Source: Bufo bufo (Eukaryota > Chordata > Amphibia > Anura > Bufonidae). Taken from it: a stretch of 64,000 nucleotides of DNA. Shown here one piece after another: positions 1 to 11,672 of the stretch. The notes beneath the pieces are model-generated. The model searched no databases. It was not told the DNA's origin and saw only the letters and a program-made list of their open reading frames with translations. Position 1 is the stretch's first letter; the number at the start of each line of letters is the position of its first letter. The DNA lies in the NCBI RefSeq assembly GCF_905171765.1, contig NC_053389.1, forward strand, positions 215,828,624-215,892,623, in the 5' to 3' direction. Both the position numbers and the translations under genes were made by a program.

Positions 1-301
1 AAAGCCGGATCCATTTAGCCAGAACACTTAATGCCGTATCTGACACTAATACACTTCAATGTAAATTAATGCTGGGTCCGTCATTTCGGCAAGTGATCCC
101 AATTTTTTGCCGGAGAGAAAACGGCAGCATGCTGCGGTATTTTCTCCGTACAGTGACTGAACTGAAGACATCCTGATGCATCCTGAACGAATTGCTCTCC
201 ATTCAGAATGCATTAGGATAAAACTGATCAGTTCTTTTCCGGTATTGAGCTCCTGTGACGGAACTTGATACCGTAAACAAAAACGCTAGTGTGAAAGTAC
301 C
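1..301. mobile_element. Right part of a Harbinger-type MITE
   Basis: The right terminus aacgctagtgtgaaagtacc is followed by TTA (302-304), and the left part lies outside the window. The body matches the copies at 18822-19320 and 57436-57650, including the shared stretch gcattaggataaaactgatc. Confidence 0.75.
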
Positions 302-304
302 TTA

Positions 305-904
305 AGTAAATGGACTGACTGTCAGATTAATAAAGGTGGTGCGGATAGGAATATAGTTCGTGCTTTGTTTCCTCTGTGGCTCTGAGCACACCTGCTAGCC
401 TGCTTTCTTCGGCCATTGCCTACACGGGCAGGTTTGGGCCTCAGGCACACAGCTGTGGCCGTATTGGAGCAGGTTTTGTGCATCCGCTTCTACACTTGCG
501 GGTAGCAGCGCATGAACAGTTGTTGCTTTGGAAAGCGGAAGCAGAGCCTCTGTGCTGCTACTCGGTGCAGAAAAAAAGTTAGGTGCAAAGATGCGCCAAA
601 TTTCAGAAACAGCGTGGGCCTAAAGCAAAACTAACTCCAAATATTGCCCTTGTGATAACTTCCTTCCTAAGTGTCCATGACCATCTTAAAATGCAACACT
701 GTTGTTCTGTTTTTGTATATCAAACAGGACAGCACCTGTTCATATATACTTATAGGATAGGGTATATGTACATCATAGGAGGAATCTCTTATATGAGCGT
801 AAGCTTCTAACAACATGTGACACTCATCCGCTGGACCAGGGTCACTCTTGTATTACATGGGTAGCTATTCTGCTGACTGGCCACCGTGCAATATTTAGTT
901 TGCC
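305..904. other. No gene seen
   Basis: About 600 bases. The two open frames of 68 and 75 codons lack splice context and any recognisable protein. Nothing repeat-like was evident. Confidence 0.5.
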
Positions 905-949
905 CCTAAAGAGGTTGTCTCACCTCAGACATTGGTGACCTATCGCTAG

Positions 950-1509
950 CAGGGGTGTAACTACCATAGCGGCAGACAAGGCGACTAATGGGGGGCCCAG
1001 TTGTAGTTGGGATTATCTCCTCTTCTACTGGAGGTGAAAATGTGGTCAGGACTCTACCCTCTAAATCAGGGGTGCACAACCTTTTCTGGTTGGGGGCCAC
1101 ATGTTCAGCCTGAACCAATTCCAAGGGCCAAAAATAAAACTTAAAATGGTATTATCAACTGAAATACAGTATTTTCGGCATATTGAACATACAGTATATA
1201 CCATTAATGTCTATTTACACTTCTAGTACTCCCATCTAATGGGAGAATACATGAAAGATACATATGAGCATTTACAAGACATAGACATACATGTCTTTTT
1301 TACCAGATGGTTGAGGACCACATGTGGCCCGGGCCGCAGGTTGTGCACCCCTGCTCTAAATGAACGATTTTTTTTAGCAAATGAGGCAGTGGAAAAATGG
1401 CCCAAGGGTCATTGAAAAGGGGTTAGGCAGAAACCCTTCTGTCTTGTGTGGGGGGGGGGCCTGGTTTGATCCTTGCTATGGGGCCCTTATTTCTCTATGT
1501 ACGCCACTG
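950..1509. mobile_element. hAT-like element carrying a second hAT MITE
   Basis: It begins CAGGGGTGTAACTACCATAG and ends CTATG...GTACGCCACTG, typical hAT-style CAG/CTG termini with subterminal similarity. I see no clean 8-bp duplication. It contains a poly-G run near 1450 and is interrupted by the MITE at 1067-1353. Confidence 0.6.
1067..1353. mobile_element. hAT MITE with perfect 8-bp target duplication
   Basis: The ends CAGGGGTGCACAACC and GGTTGTGCACCCCTG are exact inverted repeats. They are flanked on both sides by ctctaaat (1059-1066 and 1354-1361). It is 287 bp long with no coding capacity, so it must have been moved by a transposase made elsewhere. Confidence 0.92.
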
Positions 1510-2110
1510 ATAGGACCCTTTCTAAACCCCAGAAGCGAATGGAGAACAGCTGTGAATACGCGGCTGCCCTCCATTCATTTCTATAGGTAGTCTGAAAATA
1601 GCCGAGCACGCTGCTAGACTCTTTTTAGTACGCCCATAGAAATGATTGGAGGACGGCCACGCATGTGCTGTCCGCTGTCCTTCAGTTTGCAGGTTCTGTT
1701 TTAGAGATTGGTGGAATATCCTAGCGATATGCTACCAATTCTTGAGATGACACAACCCCTTTAACATGATGTCAGCAGCCAACAGATGTTCACACTAGGA
1801 AATAATTGGGAATGATGATTCTTAAACTAGGCCAAAATGGCCGATTTCGGGCATCTATCCTTTGAAAAACTAGCTCAAACGACCGCGATGGCCAGTGACA
1901 GACTCTTTCTGCCAAAAATGTATTTGGTTGCACTGGAAAATTTCAGAGGCCCCTGGTTGGCCCATTTAGTCTGGCTTGTTCCTGGTGGGATCATTTGTGT
2001 GAATGACCCCATGGATGACTGACCTCAGTGTGGCTGATCATTGTCTCAAGTGTTTAGCCAGCTTTAGAAACGATCAGTCCCAATCATCGATGCACATAAA
2101 AGGACGGTAA

Positions 2111-2417
2111 GGCTCCATTCACACGTCCGCAAAATGGGTCCGCATCCTTTCCGCAATTTTGCGGAAAGTGTGCGGACCCATTCATTCTCTATGGGGACGG
2201 AATGGATGCGGACAGCACACAGTGTGCTGTCTGCAGCCGCAATTGCGGAGCGCGCCCCCGATTTTGGGTACGCAGCTCCGCAAAAAGATAGAGCATGTCC
2301 TATTCTTGTCCGCAGCTTGCGGACAAGAATAGGCATTTCAATGGGGGTGACGGGCTGGTGTGTTGCGGACCCGCAATTTGCGGGTCCGCAACACATCACG
2401 GACGTGTGAATAGAGCC
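2111..2417. mobile_element. Palindromic MITE, Harbinger type
   Basis: The ends GGCTCCATTCACACGTCCGC and GGACGTGTGAATAGAGCC are inverted repeats. They are flanked by TAA on the left and TAT on the right. Both strands are open here only because the element is a palindrome. Confidence 0.75.
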
Positions 2418-3588
2418 TATCACTTTTATGACTGGGGCGAATCTTATTTAGGAGATCTCATGACGTTCAAGCTAGAAGTCTTGCCTCATCATAGGTCAAC
2501 ATGTAATCCTTAAAGGTGGAACCTGTTTCAGAACCATATTAAATGCTGCTCTAGTTTAGCGGTAAGGCATTTGGTGGTACATGCGCTCCATAACTGAGCA
2601 ACAAATGACTCTGCCGTGTCTGGTTTGAGCTTTTATTGTCAATTTCCCTGTGATACTTTTAATCTCCAGCTGGAAATGATTTAGCATTGTTTTTATGACC
2701 CCTCCAACGATAACGTATTATAACAGAGCGTGCATTATGATTCAGCCCGTGTCATCACTAAATCACAGTAGGTGTGCTAACAGACATGCCCCACGGCAAA
2801 CAAGAGGAGTGTTCTCCAACAAGAGGCGCGATTTAGTCTGTAGAGCAGTATATTTTATATACAAGAGGGGAACTGTTGTACGGTAAACATCTAGTAGTCT
2901 GGCGCCTGATAATCCAACATTACTGCTGGCCATGCATTCTTCTGAACATCCAAACTGGTGAATCTGGATCACTCACTGGCAAGTGACACAATGAGGTATA
3001 TTATTTTATTTTTAGAAGAGCTAAAAATCTTGAAGGCAATCTCAGCTCAAGTATGTGTATCCTAAGTTGCCCTGTTGTCAGACCATTAGAACTTTCTTCT
3101 TACTGTAGGTTTCTTGATACTACTGTAGGAATCCTGTATGTCTGCCTCCAACCAAAGGGGAAGCCTTTCCCAAAGTTTGTGTGGTGGCCCTGTGTACAGT
3201 TCCTCACAAATCCTTTTACGATGTATCCTAAGAACACAATAGTGAAGTCTCAGTTTATTCCATTATTACTTCAGTGTTATTGTATTTGCTGAGAAGGAGC
3301 TGAATTGTCGGGCAATTGGTATAGCAGGAAGCAGGTGACAATGTTGTTTCGTAGTCCTGTGTGAACAGCGCTGTCACCTTCCAGTCTGCAGTAATGTCTG
3401 CGGCAGCTCCAGCATGTTGTAAATTAAAGTTTTGACTGAGACCATTTGGAGAGATTTAATAAGCTAAAAGTGACAATTCTGGATTCATGCTTTGCATCCC
3501 CTTTATTATGTGTTTTAGACCCTTTTTGCTCATCTCGCAATATTTTGGTGCAAATACCAATAGGTGGTGTAACGTCAAAGCCCTATTA
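2418..3588. other. No gene seen
   Basis: About 1.2 kb of AT-rich sequence with no splice-bounded coding segment, named repeat or RNA gene that I could recognise. Confidence 0.5.
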
Positions 3589-4086
3589 GGCTACTTTCAC
3601 ACTAGCGTTCGGAGCGGATCCGTCTGATGTTTCATCAGACGGATCCGCTCCGATAATGCAGACGTTCGCATCCGTTCAGAACGGATGCGTCTGCATTAAA
3701 ACTTAGAAAATTTTCTAAGTGTGAAAGTTGTCTGAGCGGATCCGTTCAGACTTTACATTGAAAGTCAATGGGGAACGGATCCGCTTGAAGATTGAGCCAT
3801 ATTGTGTCATCTTCAAGCGGATCCGTCCCCATTGACTTCCATTATAAGTCTGGACGGATCCGCTCGCCTCCGCACGGCCAGGCGGACACCCGAATGCTGC
3901 AAGCAGCGTTCAGGTGTCCGCTCACTGAGCGGAGCGGAGGCTGAGCGCTGGCAGGCGGATGCATTCTCAGTGGATCCGCCTCCATTGAGAATGCATTGGG
4001 GCCAGACGGATGCGTTCGGGGCCGCTCGTGAGCCCCTTCAAACGGAGCGCACGAGCGGACACCCGAACGCTAGTGTGAAAGTAGCC
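3589..4086. mobile_element. Palindromic MITE, Harbinger type
   Basis: The ends GGCTACTTTCACACTAGCG and CGCTAGTGTGAAAGTAGCC are perfect inverted repeats, with TTA on both sides (3586-3588, 4087-4089). The interior repeats the module cggatccg many times. Other copies lie at 5178 and 26647. Confidence 0.85.
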
Positions 4087-4465
4087 TTACACTGAGCAAT
4101 TTTTGGGCAATCTGTAGAAATGTTCTTAGGGACACTGGTTCCCAATGATTGTCCCATATAATTGTGCCACCGATGAGCCAATAAATGAGCCACCACTTGT
4201 TTGTTTACTGGCCAAAAGATGCCCGATTATCGGCAGCACATCTCGCTGTGTAATTGAGAACGTGCTGCCGGTAATCAATAGAAATGAATGGGGGCGAAGT
4301 GTTTGTGGTAGCCTGCGTAAAAGGCCGATGACAAGCCCCGATCGTCAGATTTAACATCGATCAACACTAGTATTGGCCAAACATTGGGGAGTGTAATACA
4401 GCTGTCGGGCAAGTTTCTACAGATGCACCAAAATGATTCACCCAGAGCCACTAAGGGTGCTTTTA

Positions 4466-4816
4466 GGGTAGGTTCACAAAGAGATTTTTTTTTCCGAGGA
4501 GGTTTTGTGGCAGATTTTCCTTCAGGTTTTTTAGCCAAATCCAGAAGTAGATTCGAAAGGAAATCTAAGGGGCAAACTTATACTTCTCCTTCTACTTCCG
4601 GCATTGGTAGTAGGCAAACAAAACGTGTTTGCCTACTACTCTTACATATGGCAGATTTTGTTGCTTAAAATTTCTACGGCTGAAATTCCGTTCCGTTGAA
4701 TGGGTCTTGCAGAAAGTCACGTGCTTGCCGCCAAAACAATCCCATTTAAATGAATGGAAATGATTTTCAATCGCAGAATTTTTCAGCAACAAGATCTGCC
4801 GCGTGTGAAGACACCC
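4466..4816. mobile_element. Degenerate Harbinger-like MITE
   Basis: The ends GGGTAGGTTCACA and TGTGAAGACACCC are imperfect inverted repeats, preceded by TTA and followed by TAT. The interior (ttgcagaaa, tgccgccaaaacaat) is related to 40469-40645. Confidence 0.5.
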
Positions 4817-5177
4817 TATTGACGCTGCAGTATTTTCGATGCTCTAGTGCTGGAGATCCATGCAGTACCGCTACCTGAGCATGAAAATGACCCTTTTCAT
4901 GTAAATTATGTCTAGTAATTGTTGTCACCAACCTTCCTAATGATAATTGCCTGGTATAAAATCATATAACGATCATGGGTATCGCAAAGTATTTATTGTT
5001 TGTAAAAATTGTCTGTACATGATCACTTATTGAATTCTGTATATTGTCATCCACTCGCTTGCCCTTATATACAGTGCTAATAATTCAGTTGACTATGGGA
5101 ATGAAATGCTTACTGGTAAGTGCGTTATATAGCCATATACATTACTTTACCATTAGCCAAGCCGGCCAGCTAGCTAA

Positions 5178-5540
5178 GGCTACTTTCACACTAGCGTTCG
5201 GGGCTCCGCTTGTGAGTTCCGTTTGAAGGGGCTCACAAGCGGCCCCGAACGGATCCGTCCAGCCCTAATGCATTCTGAGTGGATGCGGATCCGCTCAGAA
5301 TGCATCAGTCTGGCTCCGTTTGTCCTCCGCTCCGCTCAGCAGGCGGACACCTGAACGCAGCTTGCAGCGTTCGGGTGTCCGCCTGGCCGTGCGGAGGCAA
5401 ACGGATCCGTCCAGACTTACAATGTAAGTCAATGGGGACGGATCCGTTTGAAGTTGACACAGTATGGCTCAATTTTCAAACGGATCCGTCTCCCATTGAC
5501 TTTCAATGTAAAGTCAAAACGGATCCGTTTGCATTATCAT
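5178..5540. mobile_element. Harbinger-type MITE, right end lost
   Basis: It is preceded by TAA and starts GGCTACTTTCACACTAGCG as at 3589. It carries the same cggatccg modules, then breaks into an A-run near 5547 without the matching right terminus. Confidence 0.75.
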
Positions 5541-6253
5541 GAACAAAAAAAAAAAAAAGGGGTTTGGGTGGGACCAGTGTCCAAATGAACAGGTAGTAAG
5601 TTGCCAACTTTTGATTGTTGTGACCCAAGAATGTGTTGATGTAACTTTCCGCTATGCTAAGTCTATGTATGTGGGCAGAAGCTGACTTGTTTTGAAAGGT
5701 CTGTGGAAATGACCACTTGGTTTTTATGTAGTGAGCTCCATTGTTTAGAAGGTCAAGACACAACAAAACAACAGTAGGGGGCTTCCAGCAGACCATGATA
5801 TCCATGAGCCCTCCTGTGAGCGCCCCCGGAAGGCTTTGTGCTGTCTTAAATCTGTTTGGATTTCTAGATTTCCTATCTATGCTGATTTCTGTTTGTATAG
5901 GAGGCAAATAATAAAAAAAAAGCTACTAACCCAGCCCTGACTGAAAACAATACAGTGACGGGGAGTTGTATGGAATGTGTGTATCTTATAACACGCTGGA
6001 TAGTTATTAACCATCTGCAAAGTGACCAGTCTAGTCTGCCGTCTAGCTCTAAACCGCCGCTAGTTTACTGCTGGGAGATGTAGTACTCAATAACTGGTGA
6101 TTCGATCCCACACAGGTTGTTGACTACTGTTGTAAACTGCACGACTGCCAAGGTTTGGTTTATATTGATCCTCAGTACCTATATTTGATAATTCCTTTTT
6201 TAATTTTAGTTTTCCCCATGTTTTGGAGGCCGGTTAGTAGCTTAGCTATAGAC
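5541..6253. other. No gene seen
   Basis: A poly-A run at about 5547-5560, then unremarkable sequence. The 134-codon minus-strand open frame here has no recognisable protein and ends inside the MITE. Confidence 0.5.
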
Positions 6254-6390
6254 CAGGGATGTCCAACCTGTGACCCTCCAGCTGTTGCAAAACTACAACT
6301 CCCAGTATGCCAGGACATCCTACAGCTATTAGGTCATGCTGGGAGTTGTAGTTTTGCAACAGCTGGAGGGTCACAGGTTGAGCATCCCTG
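6254..6390. mobile_element. hAT MITE with perfect 8-bp target duplication
   Basis: A 137-bp near-perfect palindrome from CAGGGATGTCCAACCTG to CAGGTTGAGCATCCCTG. It is flanked by ctatagac at 6246-6253 and 6391-6398. The core ttgcaaaactacaactccca is also found at 38463 and, as ttgtaaaactac..., at 53704. Confidence 0.93.
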
Positions 6391-6504
6391 CTATAGACGG
6401 TGAAGATGTAGCAATCGTATCCAGGCCCTGGTGTCTGGGGAAACCCATATTACCCTCTGTCACCTAATACCACACCAGTATTCTAAATGGCATGTGTGGT
6501 CTTT

Positions 6505-6915
6505 TAAAAAATTGGAGCAACGTTCTAGGTTGTCTGCTTTTCCCACATTGATGACCTATGCTCAGATCTTTGGGGGGTCCAACTTCCAGCACCCCACCGA
6601 TCAGCGCTGTATTCTCTTCACTGTTTATCTGCTCCCATCGAATTTGCAGCGGCAAGCAGTGTAATTACAGCTCCTCCATTACTTTCACTTGAATGGGAAA
6701 GAGCAAAGGTAACTGCACTCCGTCCCCTTGAAGTGAATGGGATGGAGGAGCTGTAATTACACTGGTCGCCACTGTCGATGGGAGCAGGTAAACGGTGAAG
6801 AAAATGTAGTGCTACCTCTTCCAACAGCTGATCAACGGGGAGTCGGGCCCCAACCAATCTGATATTGATGACCTATCATGAGGATAGGTTATCAATATCG
6901 GGAAAACCCCTTTAA
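6505..6915. mobile_element. T2-like (TTAA) element
   Basis: It contains inverted pieces around attgatgacctat and ataggttatcaat and ends in acccctttaa. The same family is seen at 36224-36598, 41504-41745 and as fragments at about 42466, 53987 and 57243. Confidence 0.55.
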
Positions 6916-7149
6916 AACAGTTGTTCACCTTTTAATTAAGTGATGGCCTAGCCTCCGCAATGCAGCCACAGCTGGGCAATGGCTGTGTGCATGAGGCCTA
7001 AAGTTGCCCATCACCTTCAATTCTTTCTGACTCCCCAATACTCATGAACACGCAGACGGGTCCAACATGCATGTGCTCTCAACAAGGAAAGCCAAACACT
7101 TGAGAACATAAGGATCAGGCAATGAGGACACTGTGGTGTCCTGGTATTC

Positions 7150-7448
7150 CAGCGGATAACTGGAAGCAGCGGGCACTACTGCCAACCACGTCTACATCGG
7201 ATTATAAGTATTTCTCCTCGTATTGCTGTGGTTGTGAAAGCACGCACTAATATATTATTAGTGATGGTTTTCTATTAAAATAAGATTATACGCTGCCCGC
7301 CAACGTGTTTCCCCAGGTCCCTGATCTCTTGAGGGATAATATATTAGTACCTGCTTATAGAACCACAGTAATAGCGGGAGGAATACTGATAAGCCGATGT
7401 AGAACTGGTTGGCGGTAGTGCACACCGCTTCCAGTTACATGCTGGTAC
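7150..7448. repeat. Degenerate inverted repeat (~300 bp)
   Basis: The left arm (ataactggaagcagcgggc ... tctacatcgg) pairs with the right arm (ccgatgtagaac ... gcttccagttac) around a centre containing ccgccaacgtgtttc. I cannot assign it to a superfamily. Confidence 0.65.
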
Positions 7449-7724
7449 AGCTCTTCGTGTAGTAGTAGCAGGGATAGATGGTAAGCTTTAACACATAAAG
7501 GTTTTAAGTGATTTAATAAAGGTTCTCTTTATATCGGTGACGCCCATTGTAGAACAGTGGTAATAGGGGAGGTCATGTCAATGGCTATTTGTTAAATGTG
7601 GAATAATCCAATACCCAACACTTATCAGGGTGAGTGGTTTAGGCAGTGAACCCTGATGGGGCACAGTCAGACTATCTTCTGCAGATAAGATTGTTAGCCA
7701 ATCCTACCAAAATCTATAGGTTTA

Positions 7725-8486
7725 GGGCTCTTTCACACCTGCGTTATTGTCTTCCGGCATAGAGTTCCGTCGTCGGGGCTCTATGCCGGAAGAATCCTGA
7801 TCAGGATTATCCTAATGCATTCTGAATGGAGAGAAATCCGTTCAGGATGCATCAGGATGTCTTCAGTTCCGGAACGGAACGTTTTTTGGCCGGAGAAAAT
7901 ACCGCAGCATGCTGCGCTTTTTGCCAAAAATCCGGAACACTTGCCGCAAGGCCGGATCCGGAATTAATGCCCATTGAAAGGCATTGATCCGGATCCGGCC
8001 TTAAGCTAAACGTCGTTTCGGCGCATTGCCGCATCCGACATTTAGCTTTTTCAGAGTGGTTACCATGGCTGCCGGGACGCTAAAGTCCTGGCAGCCATGG
8101 TAAAGTGTAGCGGGGAGCGGGGGAGCAGTGTACTTACCGTCCGTGCGGCTCCCCGGGCGCTCCAGAGTTACGTCAGGGCGCCCCAAGCTCATGGATCATG
8201 TGATCACATGGATCACGTCATCCATGCGCATGGGGCGCTCTGACGTCATTCTGGAGCGCCCGGGGAGCCGCACGGACGGTAAGTATACCGCTCCCCCGCT
8301 CCCCATTACTACTATGGCAACCAGGACTTTAATAGCGTCCTGGGTGCCATAGTAACACTGAACGCATTTGGAAGACGGTTCCGTCTTCAAATGCTTTCAG
8401 TACACTTGCGTTTTTCCGGATCCGGAGTGTAATTCCGGCAAGTGGAGTACACGCCGGATCCGGACAACGCAAGTGTGAAAGAGGCC
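7725..8486. mobile_element. Long compound palindrome, Harbinger-type MITE (762 bp)
   Basis: The ends GGGCTCTTTCACACCTGCG and CGCAAGTGTGAAAGAGGCC are flanked by TTA on both sides (7722-7724, 8487-8489). Inside, nearly perfect arms meet around 8200, including ccgtccgtgcggctccccgg and its reverse complement. It is one of the longest hairpin-capable segments in the window. Confidence 0.88.
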
Positions 8487-8604
8487 TTACCCATTTAATG
8501 TACCATATGTGGCTTCAGCTTTATACAAAGGACAAAAAAAAAAAAATCTAATTAGCTGAGAGAGGTTTATAAAACCCATTATAAAGATGGTGATCCTATA
8601 GACC

Positions 8605-8660
8605 AGTGTGCCTCCAGCTGTTGCAAAACTACCACTCCCAGCATGCCCGGACAGCCTTTG
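8605..8660. repeat. Fragment of the hAT MITE family seen at 6254
   Basis: It contains cctccagctgttgcaaaact and ccactcccagcatgcc without the inverted partner, so it is a half element. Confidence 0.6.
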
Positions 8661-8751
8661 GCTGACATGGAGGAAATGTTGGCAATACAAGTACAATGTA
8701 AATGAGAGATGGCAAATTTCCATGCAGCAGCTAAACTGGGACTAGGTTTAA

Positions 8752-9070
8752 GGCGGATTTACACAGCCCAATACTCGGGCAGATTATCGGGCACCAACGC
8801 TCCTGCGAACCATTATTCCCGACAATCTGCCCGTCTAAATGTGCTGCCTATCACCCGTTGAACGAGCAAAACCCTCGTTCATTGGGTGACCCTGTTGTTC
8901 GTGCAGGCACATAAATTATTGTTTCTGGTGCCCATAAACAGTGCAGCTGAATGGTGATGAGCGGTCGCAATAGCCATCCCTCGTCCTCATACTCTGAAGG
9001 AGGTGGCTGCATGTAAATGTCTACTTCATTCAACGAGCAGCCAACTGTTGGGAAGGAACGTTTCTTTAGG
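8752..9070. mobile_element. Harbinger-like MITE, right end lost
   Basis: It is preceded by TAA and begins GGCGGATTTACACAGCCC. The interior (tgaacgagcaaaaccctcgttc, gacaatctgcccgtctaaatg) matches the copies at 12122-12476 and 27771-28130. The right terminus is not found. Confidence 0.6.
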
Positions 9071-9169
9071 GTCAAATTCTGGTGCAAAATTAAGAGATAA
9101 AAACAATTAGTGAAGATGGCTGAGGCCAGACTCCTGCTATTAGATTACAATGTACATCTCTACACCATA

Positions 9170-10110
9170 TACAGTACAGACCAAAAGTTTGGACACACCT
9201 TCTCATTCAAAGAGTTTTCTTTATTTTCATGACTATGAAGGCATCAAAACTATGAATTAACACATGTGGAATTATATACAAAACAAACAAGTGTGAAACA
9301 ACTGAAAATGTCATATTCTAGGTTCTTCAAAGTAGCCACCTTTTGCTTTGATTACTGCTTTGCACACTCTTGGCATTCTCTTGATGAGCTTCAAGAGGTA
9401 GTCCCCTGAAATGGTCTTCCAACAGTCTTGAAGGAGTTCCCAGAGATGCTTAGCACTTGTTGGCCCTTTTGCCTTCACTCTGCGGTCCAGCTCACCCCAA
9501 ACCATCTCGATTGGGTTCAGGTCTGGTGACTGTGGAGGCCAGGTCATCTGGCTCAGCACCCCATCACTCTCCTTCATGGTCAAATAGCCCTTACTTTCAA
9601 AGTTTTCCCAATTTTTCGGCTGACTGACTGACCTTCATTTCTTAAAGTAATGATGGCCACTCGTTTTTCTTTACTTAGCTGCTTTTTTCTTACCATAATA
9701 CAAATTCTAACAGTCTATTCAGTAGGACTATCAGCTGTGTATCCACCTGACTTCTCCTCAACGCAAATGATGGTCCCAACCCCATTTATAAGGCAAGAAA
9801 TCCCACTTATTAAACCTGACAAGGCACACCTGTGAAGTGAAAACCATTTCAGGGGACTACCTCTTGAAGCTCATCAAGAGAATGCCAAGAGTGTGCAAAG
9901 CAGTAAACAAAGCAAAAGGTGGCTACTTTGAAGAACCTAGAATATGACATATTTTCAGTTGTTTCACTCTTGTTTGTTTTGTATATAATTCCACATGTGT
10001 TAATTTATAGTTCTGATGCCTTCAGTGTGAATCTACAATTTTCATAGTCATGAAAATAAAGAAAACTCTTTGAATGAGAAGGTGTGTCCAAACTTTTGGT
10101 CTGTACTGTA
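9170..10110. mobile_element. Foldback Tc1/mariner element
   Basis: The ends acagtacagaccaaaagttt and aaacttttggtctgtactgt are perfect inverted repeats next to TA. The arms are about 260 bp. Each arm holds the 3' end of a Tc1 transposase gene facing outward: on the minus strand in the left arm and on the plus strand at about 9842-9945. The element therefore consists of two inverted copies of one transposon end. Confidence 0.9.
9311..9583 (-). pseudogene. Tc1-type transposase fragment (C-terminal DDE part)
   Basis: A 90-codon open frame contains WPPQSPDLNPIEMVWGELDR, the classic last catalytic block of Tc1/mariner DDE transposases, followed by the family's C-terminal helices and a stop. A full transposase has about 340 residues, and the DNA-binding part and first catalytic aspartates are absent. 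It cannot work alone and is a relic of the foldback element that contains it. Confidence 0.9.
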
Positions 10111-10208
10111 CATGCAGCAATACATTTTCCATCACCCATAGACAATTATTTTATCAGCATAGATTCAGAGGATTTCTGTCTGCACAGTATTAGATATCAT
10201 CACTTTTA

Positions 10209-10457
10209 GGGCTCATGCACATGACCATGGTTTTGGCCCGCATCCAATCCGCATTTTTTTGCGGATCGGATGTGGACCCATTGATTTCAATGGGGCTGCC
10301 AAAGATTCGGACAGCACACAGTGTGCTGTCCGTTTTGTGGACAAGAATAGGCAGTTCCAGAGAGGGCAGGATGTACCGTTCTGCAAAATGCGGAACGCCC
10401 ACGGCTGGTATCCATGTTTTGCAGACCACAAACAGTCACGACCATGTGCATGACGCC
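10209..10457. mobile_element. Palindromic MITE, Harbinger type
   Basis: The ends GGGCTCATGCACATGACC and GACCATGTGCATGACGCC are flanked by TTA on both sides (10206-10208, 10458-10460). The interior includes gcacacagtgtgctgtcc. Confidence 0.85.
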
Positions 10458-11309
10458 TTAGAGCTACAAGATGAGTGATAAAACTTAGTAACTAAGTAGG
10501 CACCCTACGCAAAGGGTATATTCACATGTGGAAGATTTGTTTCTGTGAAATTTCTGCAGTTGTCCTACTTGTAGAAACATCTCCATTCATAAACATCTCC
10601 ATTCAGAGGTATGGAATACATTTGGTGTCACAGAAACTTCTTCAACAAAAATGTGACCTATAAGGGACCGCCACACATTCAGGTTTCCTTGTGCAGTTTA
10701 GGAAGCTGAAACCAGGACTGAATTCAAGAAGCTGTATTTTTCCTTTATAATTTCTCTCCTTTTATAATTCACACCTGATTTTGGCCTTCAAAAAGGAGAC
10801 CTGACCATGAGGCCATACCCTAAATATATTCTTGACGTTCACTATAGTCTCTGCTGGATTGGCATGTTCGTCTGATGGTCTGGAGTCGGACCAGCTGCCA
10901 GTCCCCTCTGTTTCACCTCTTAAAAGTTTTGGTCGGCAGGTTCTGTACATACAGATATGAGTGGCCATACAATTAGGATGTTGGGACTTATCAGCAGACT
11001 GGTGAGTCAGTGTGGCCCAGCACAATGTCTACAAAGGTCATTCCACTCACCTTGCTCCTTTATAAATAGTGCTGTGGGTCTTTATCAGTCTTTTCAGAGC
11101 ACAAAGCCTAGCCGTGTTTATCTTGCCAAAAAGCTTTCTACTAAATCCATCATTGCTGATTTAATTCTGTGTTTGTGGCAGATGAAGATGACCAACTGTG
11201 AGCGAGTTAGTCACTGACTGAAATGGAAGGCCCTGTTTTATTGTATTAATACCTTTACCCTGGGGGGAAGCAAGCAGACTTTATTATCAGCGTATTACTG
11301 ATATCTTAA
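10458..11309. other. No gene seen
   Basis: About 850 bases with no recognisable coding segment or repeat boundary. Confidence 0.5.
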
Positions 11310-11669
11310 GGCTACATGCACACGAACGTTAGGGCTCCGTGCCTGTGCTGCGGACCGCAATTTGCACGGGCACAGACCCATTCACTTGAATGGGGTCCGC
11401 GATCCGCATCCAACGGTCCGCATCGCAAAAAAGTAGTGCATGCGCTACTTTTTTGCAGTACGGTGGCATGGCCAGAAACGCCACCGAAGCACTCCATGGT
11501 GCTCCCGTGGGGTTTCGTTCCGTGCCTCCGTTCCGCATTTCCGTGATTGCGGACCCATTCAAGTGAATGGGTCCGTGATGCGGAATGCACACGACCGGTG
11601 CCCGTGTATTGCGGACCCGCTGTATGCGAGCCGCAATACGGCCACGGGGGGGGGGGGGCACATGTAGCC
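11310..11669. mobile_element. Palindromic MITE, Harbinger type
   Basis: The ends GGCTACATGCACACGAACG and the right terminus GCACATGTAGCC are flanked by TAA (11307-11309, 11670-11672). A 12-base G run sits near the right end. The arms contain tgcggacc/ggtccgca modules. Confidence 0.82.
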
Positions 11670-11672
11670 TAA

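Larger units (their letters stand above)
905..1764. mobile_element. T2-like (Kolobok-type) element, split by nested hAT insertions
   Basis: The left end ctaaagaggttgtctcacct and right end acaacccctttaa are imperfect inverted repeats. Inside them, gacctatcgctag on the left pairs with cctagcgatatgc on the right. TTAA at the right border is the usual target of this superfamily. The middle is occupied by the element at 950-1509. Confidence 0.6.
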
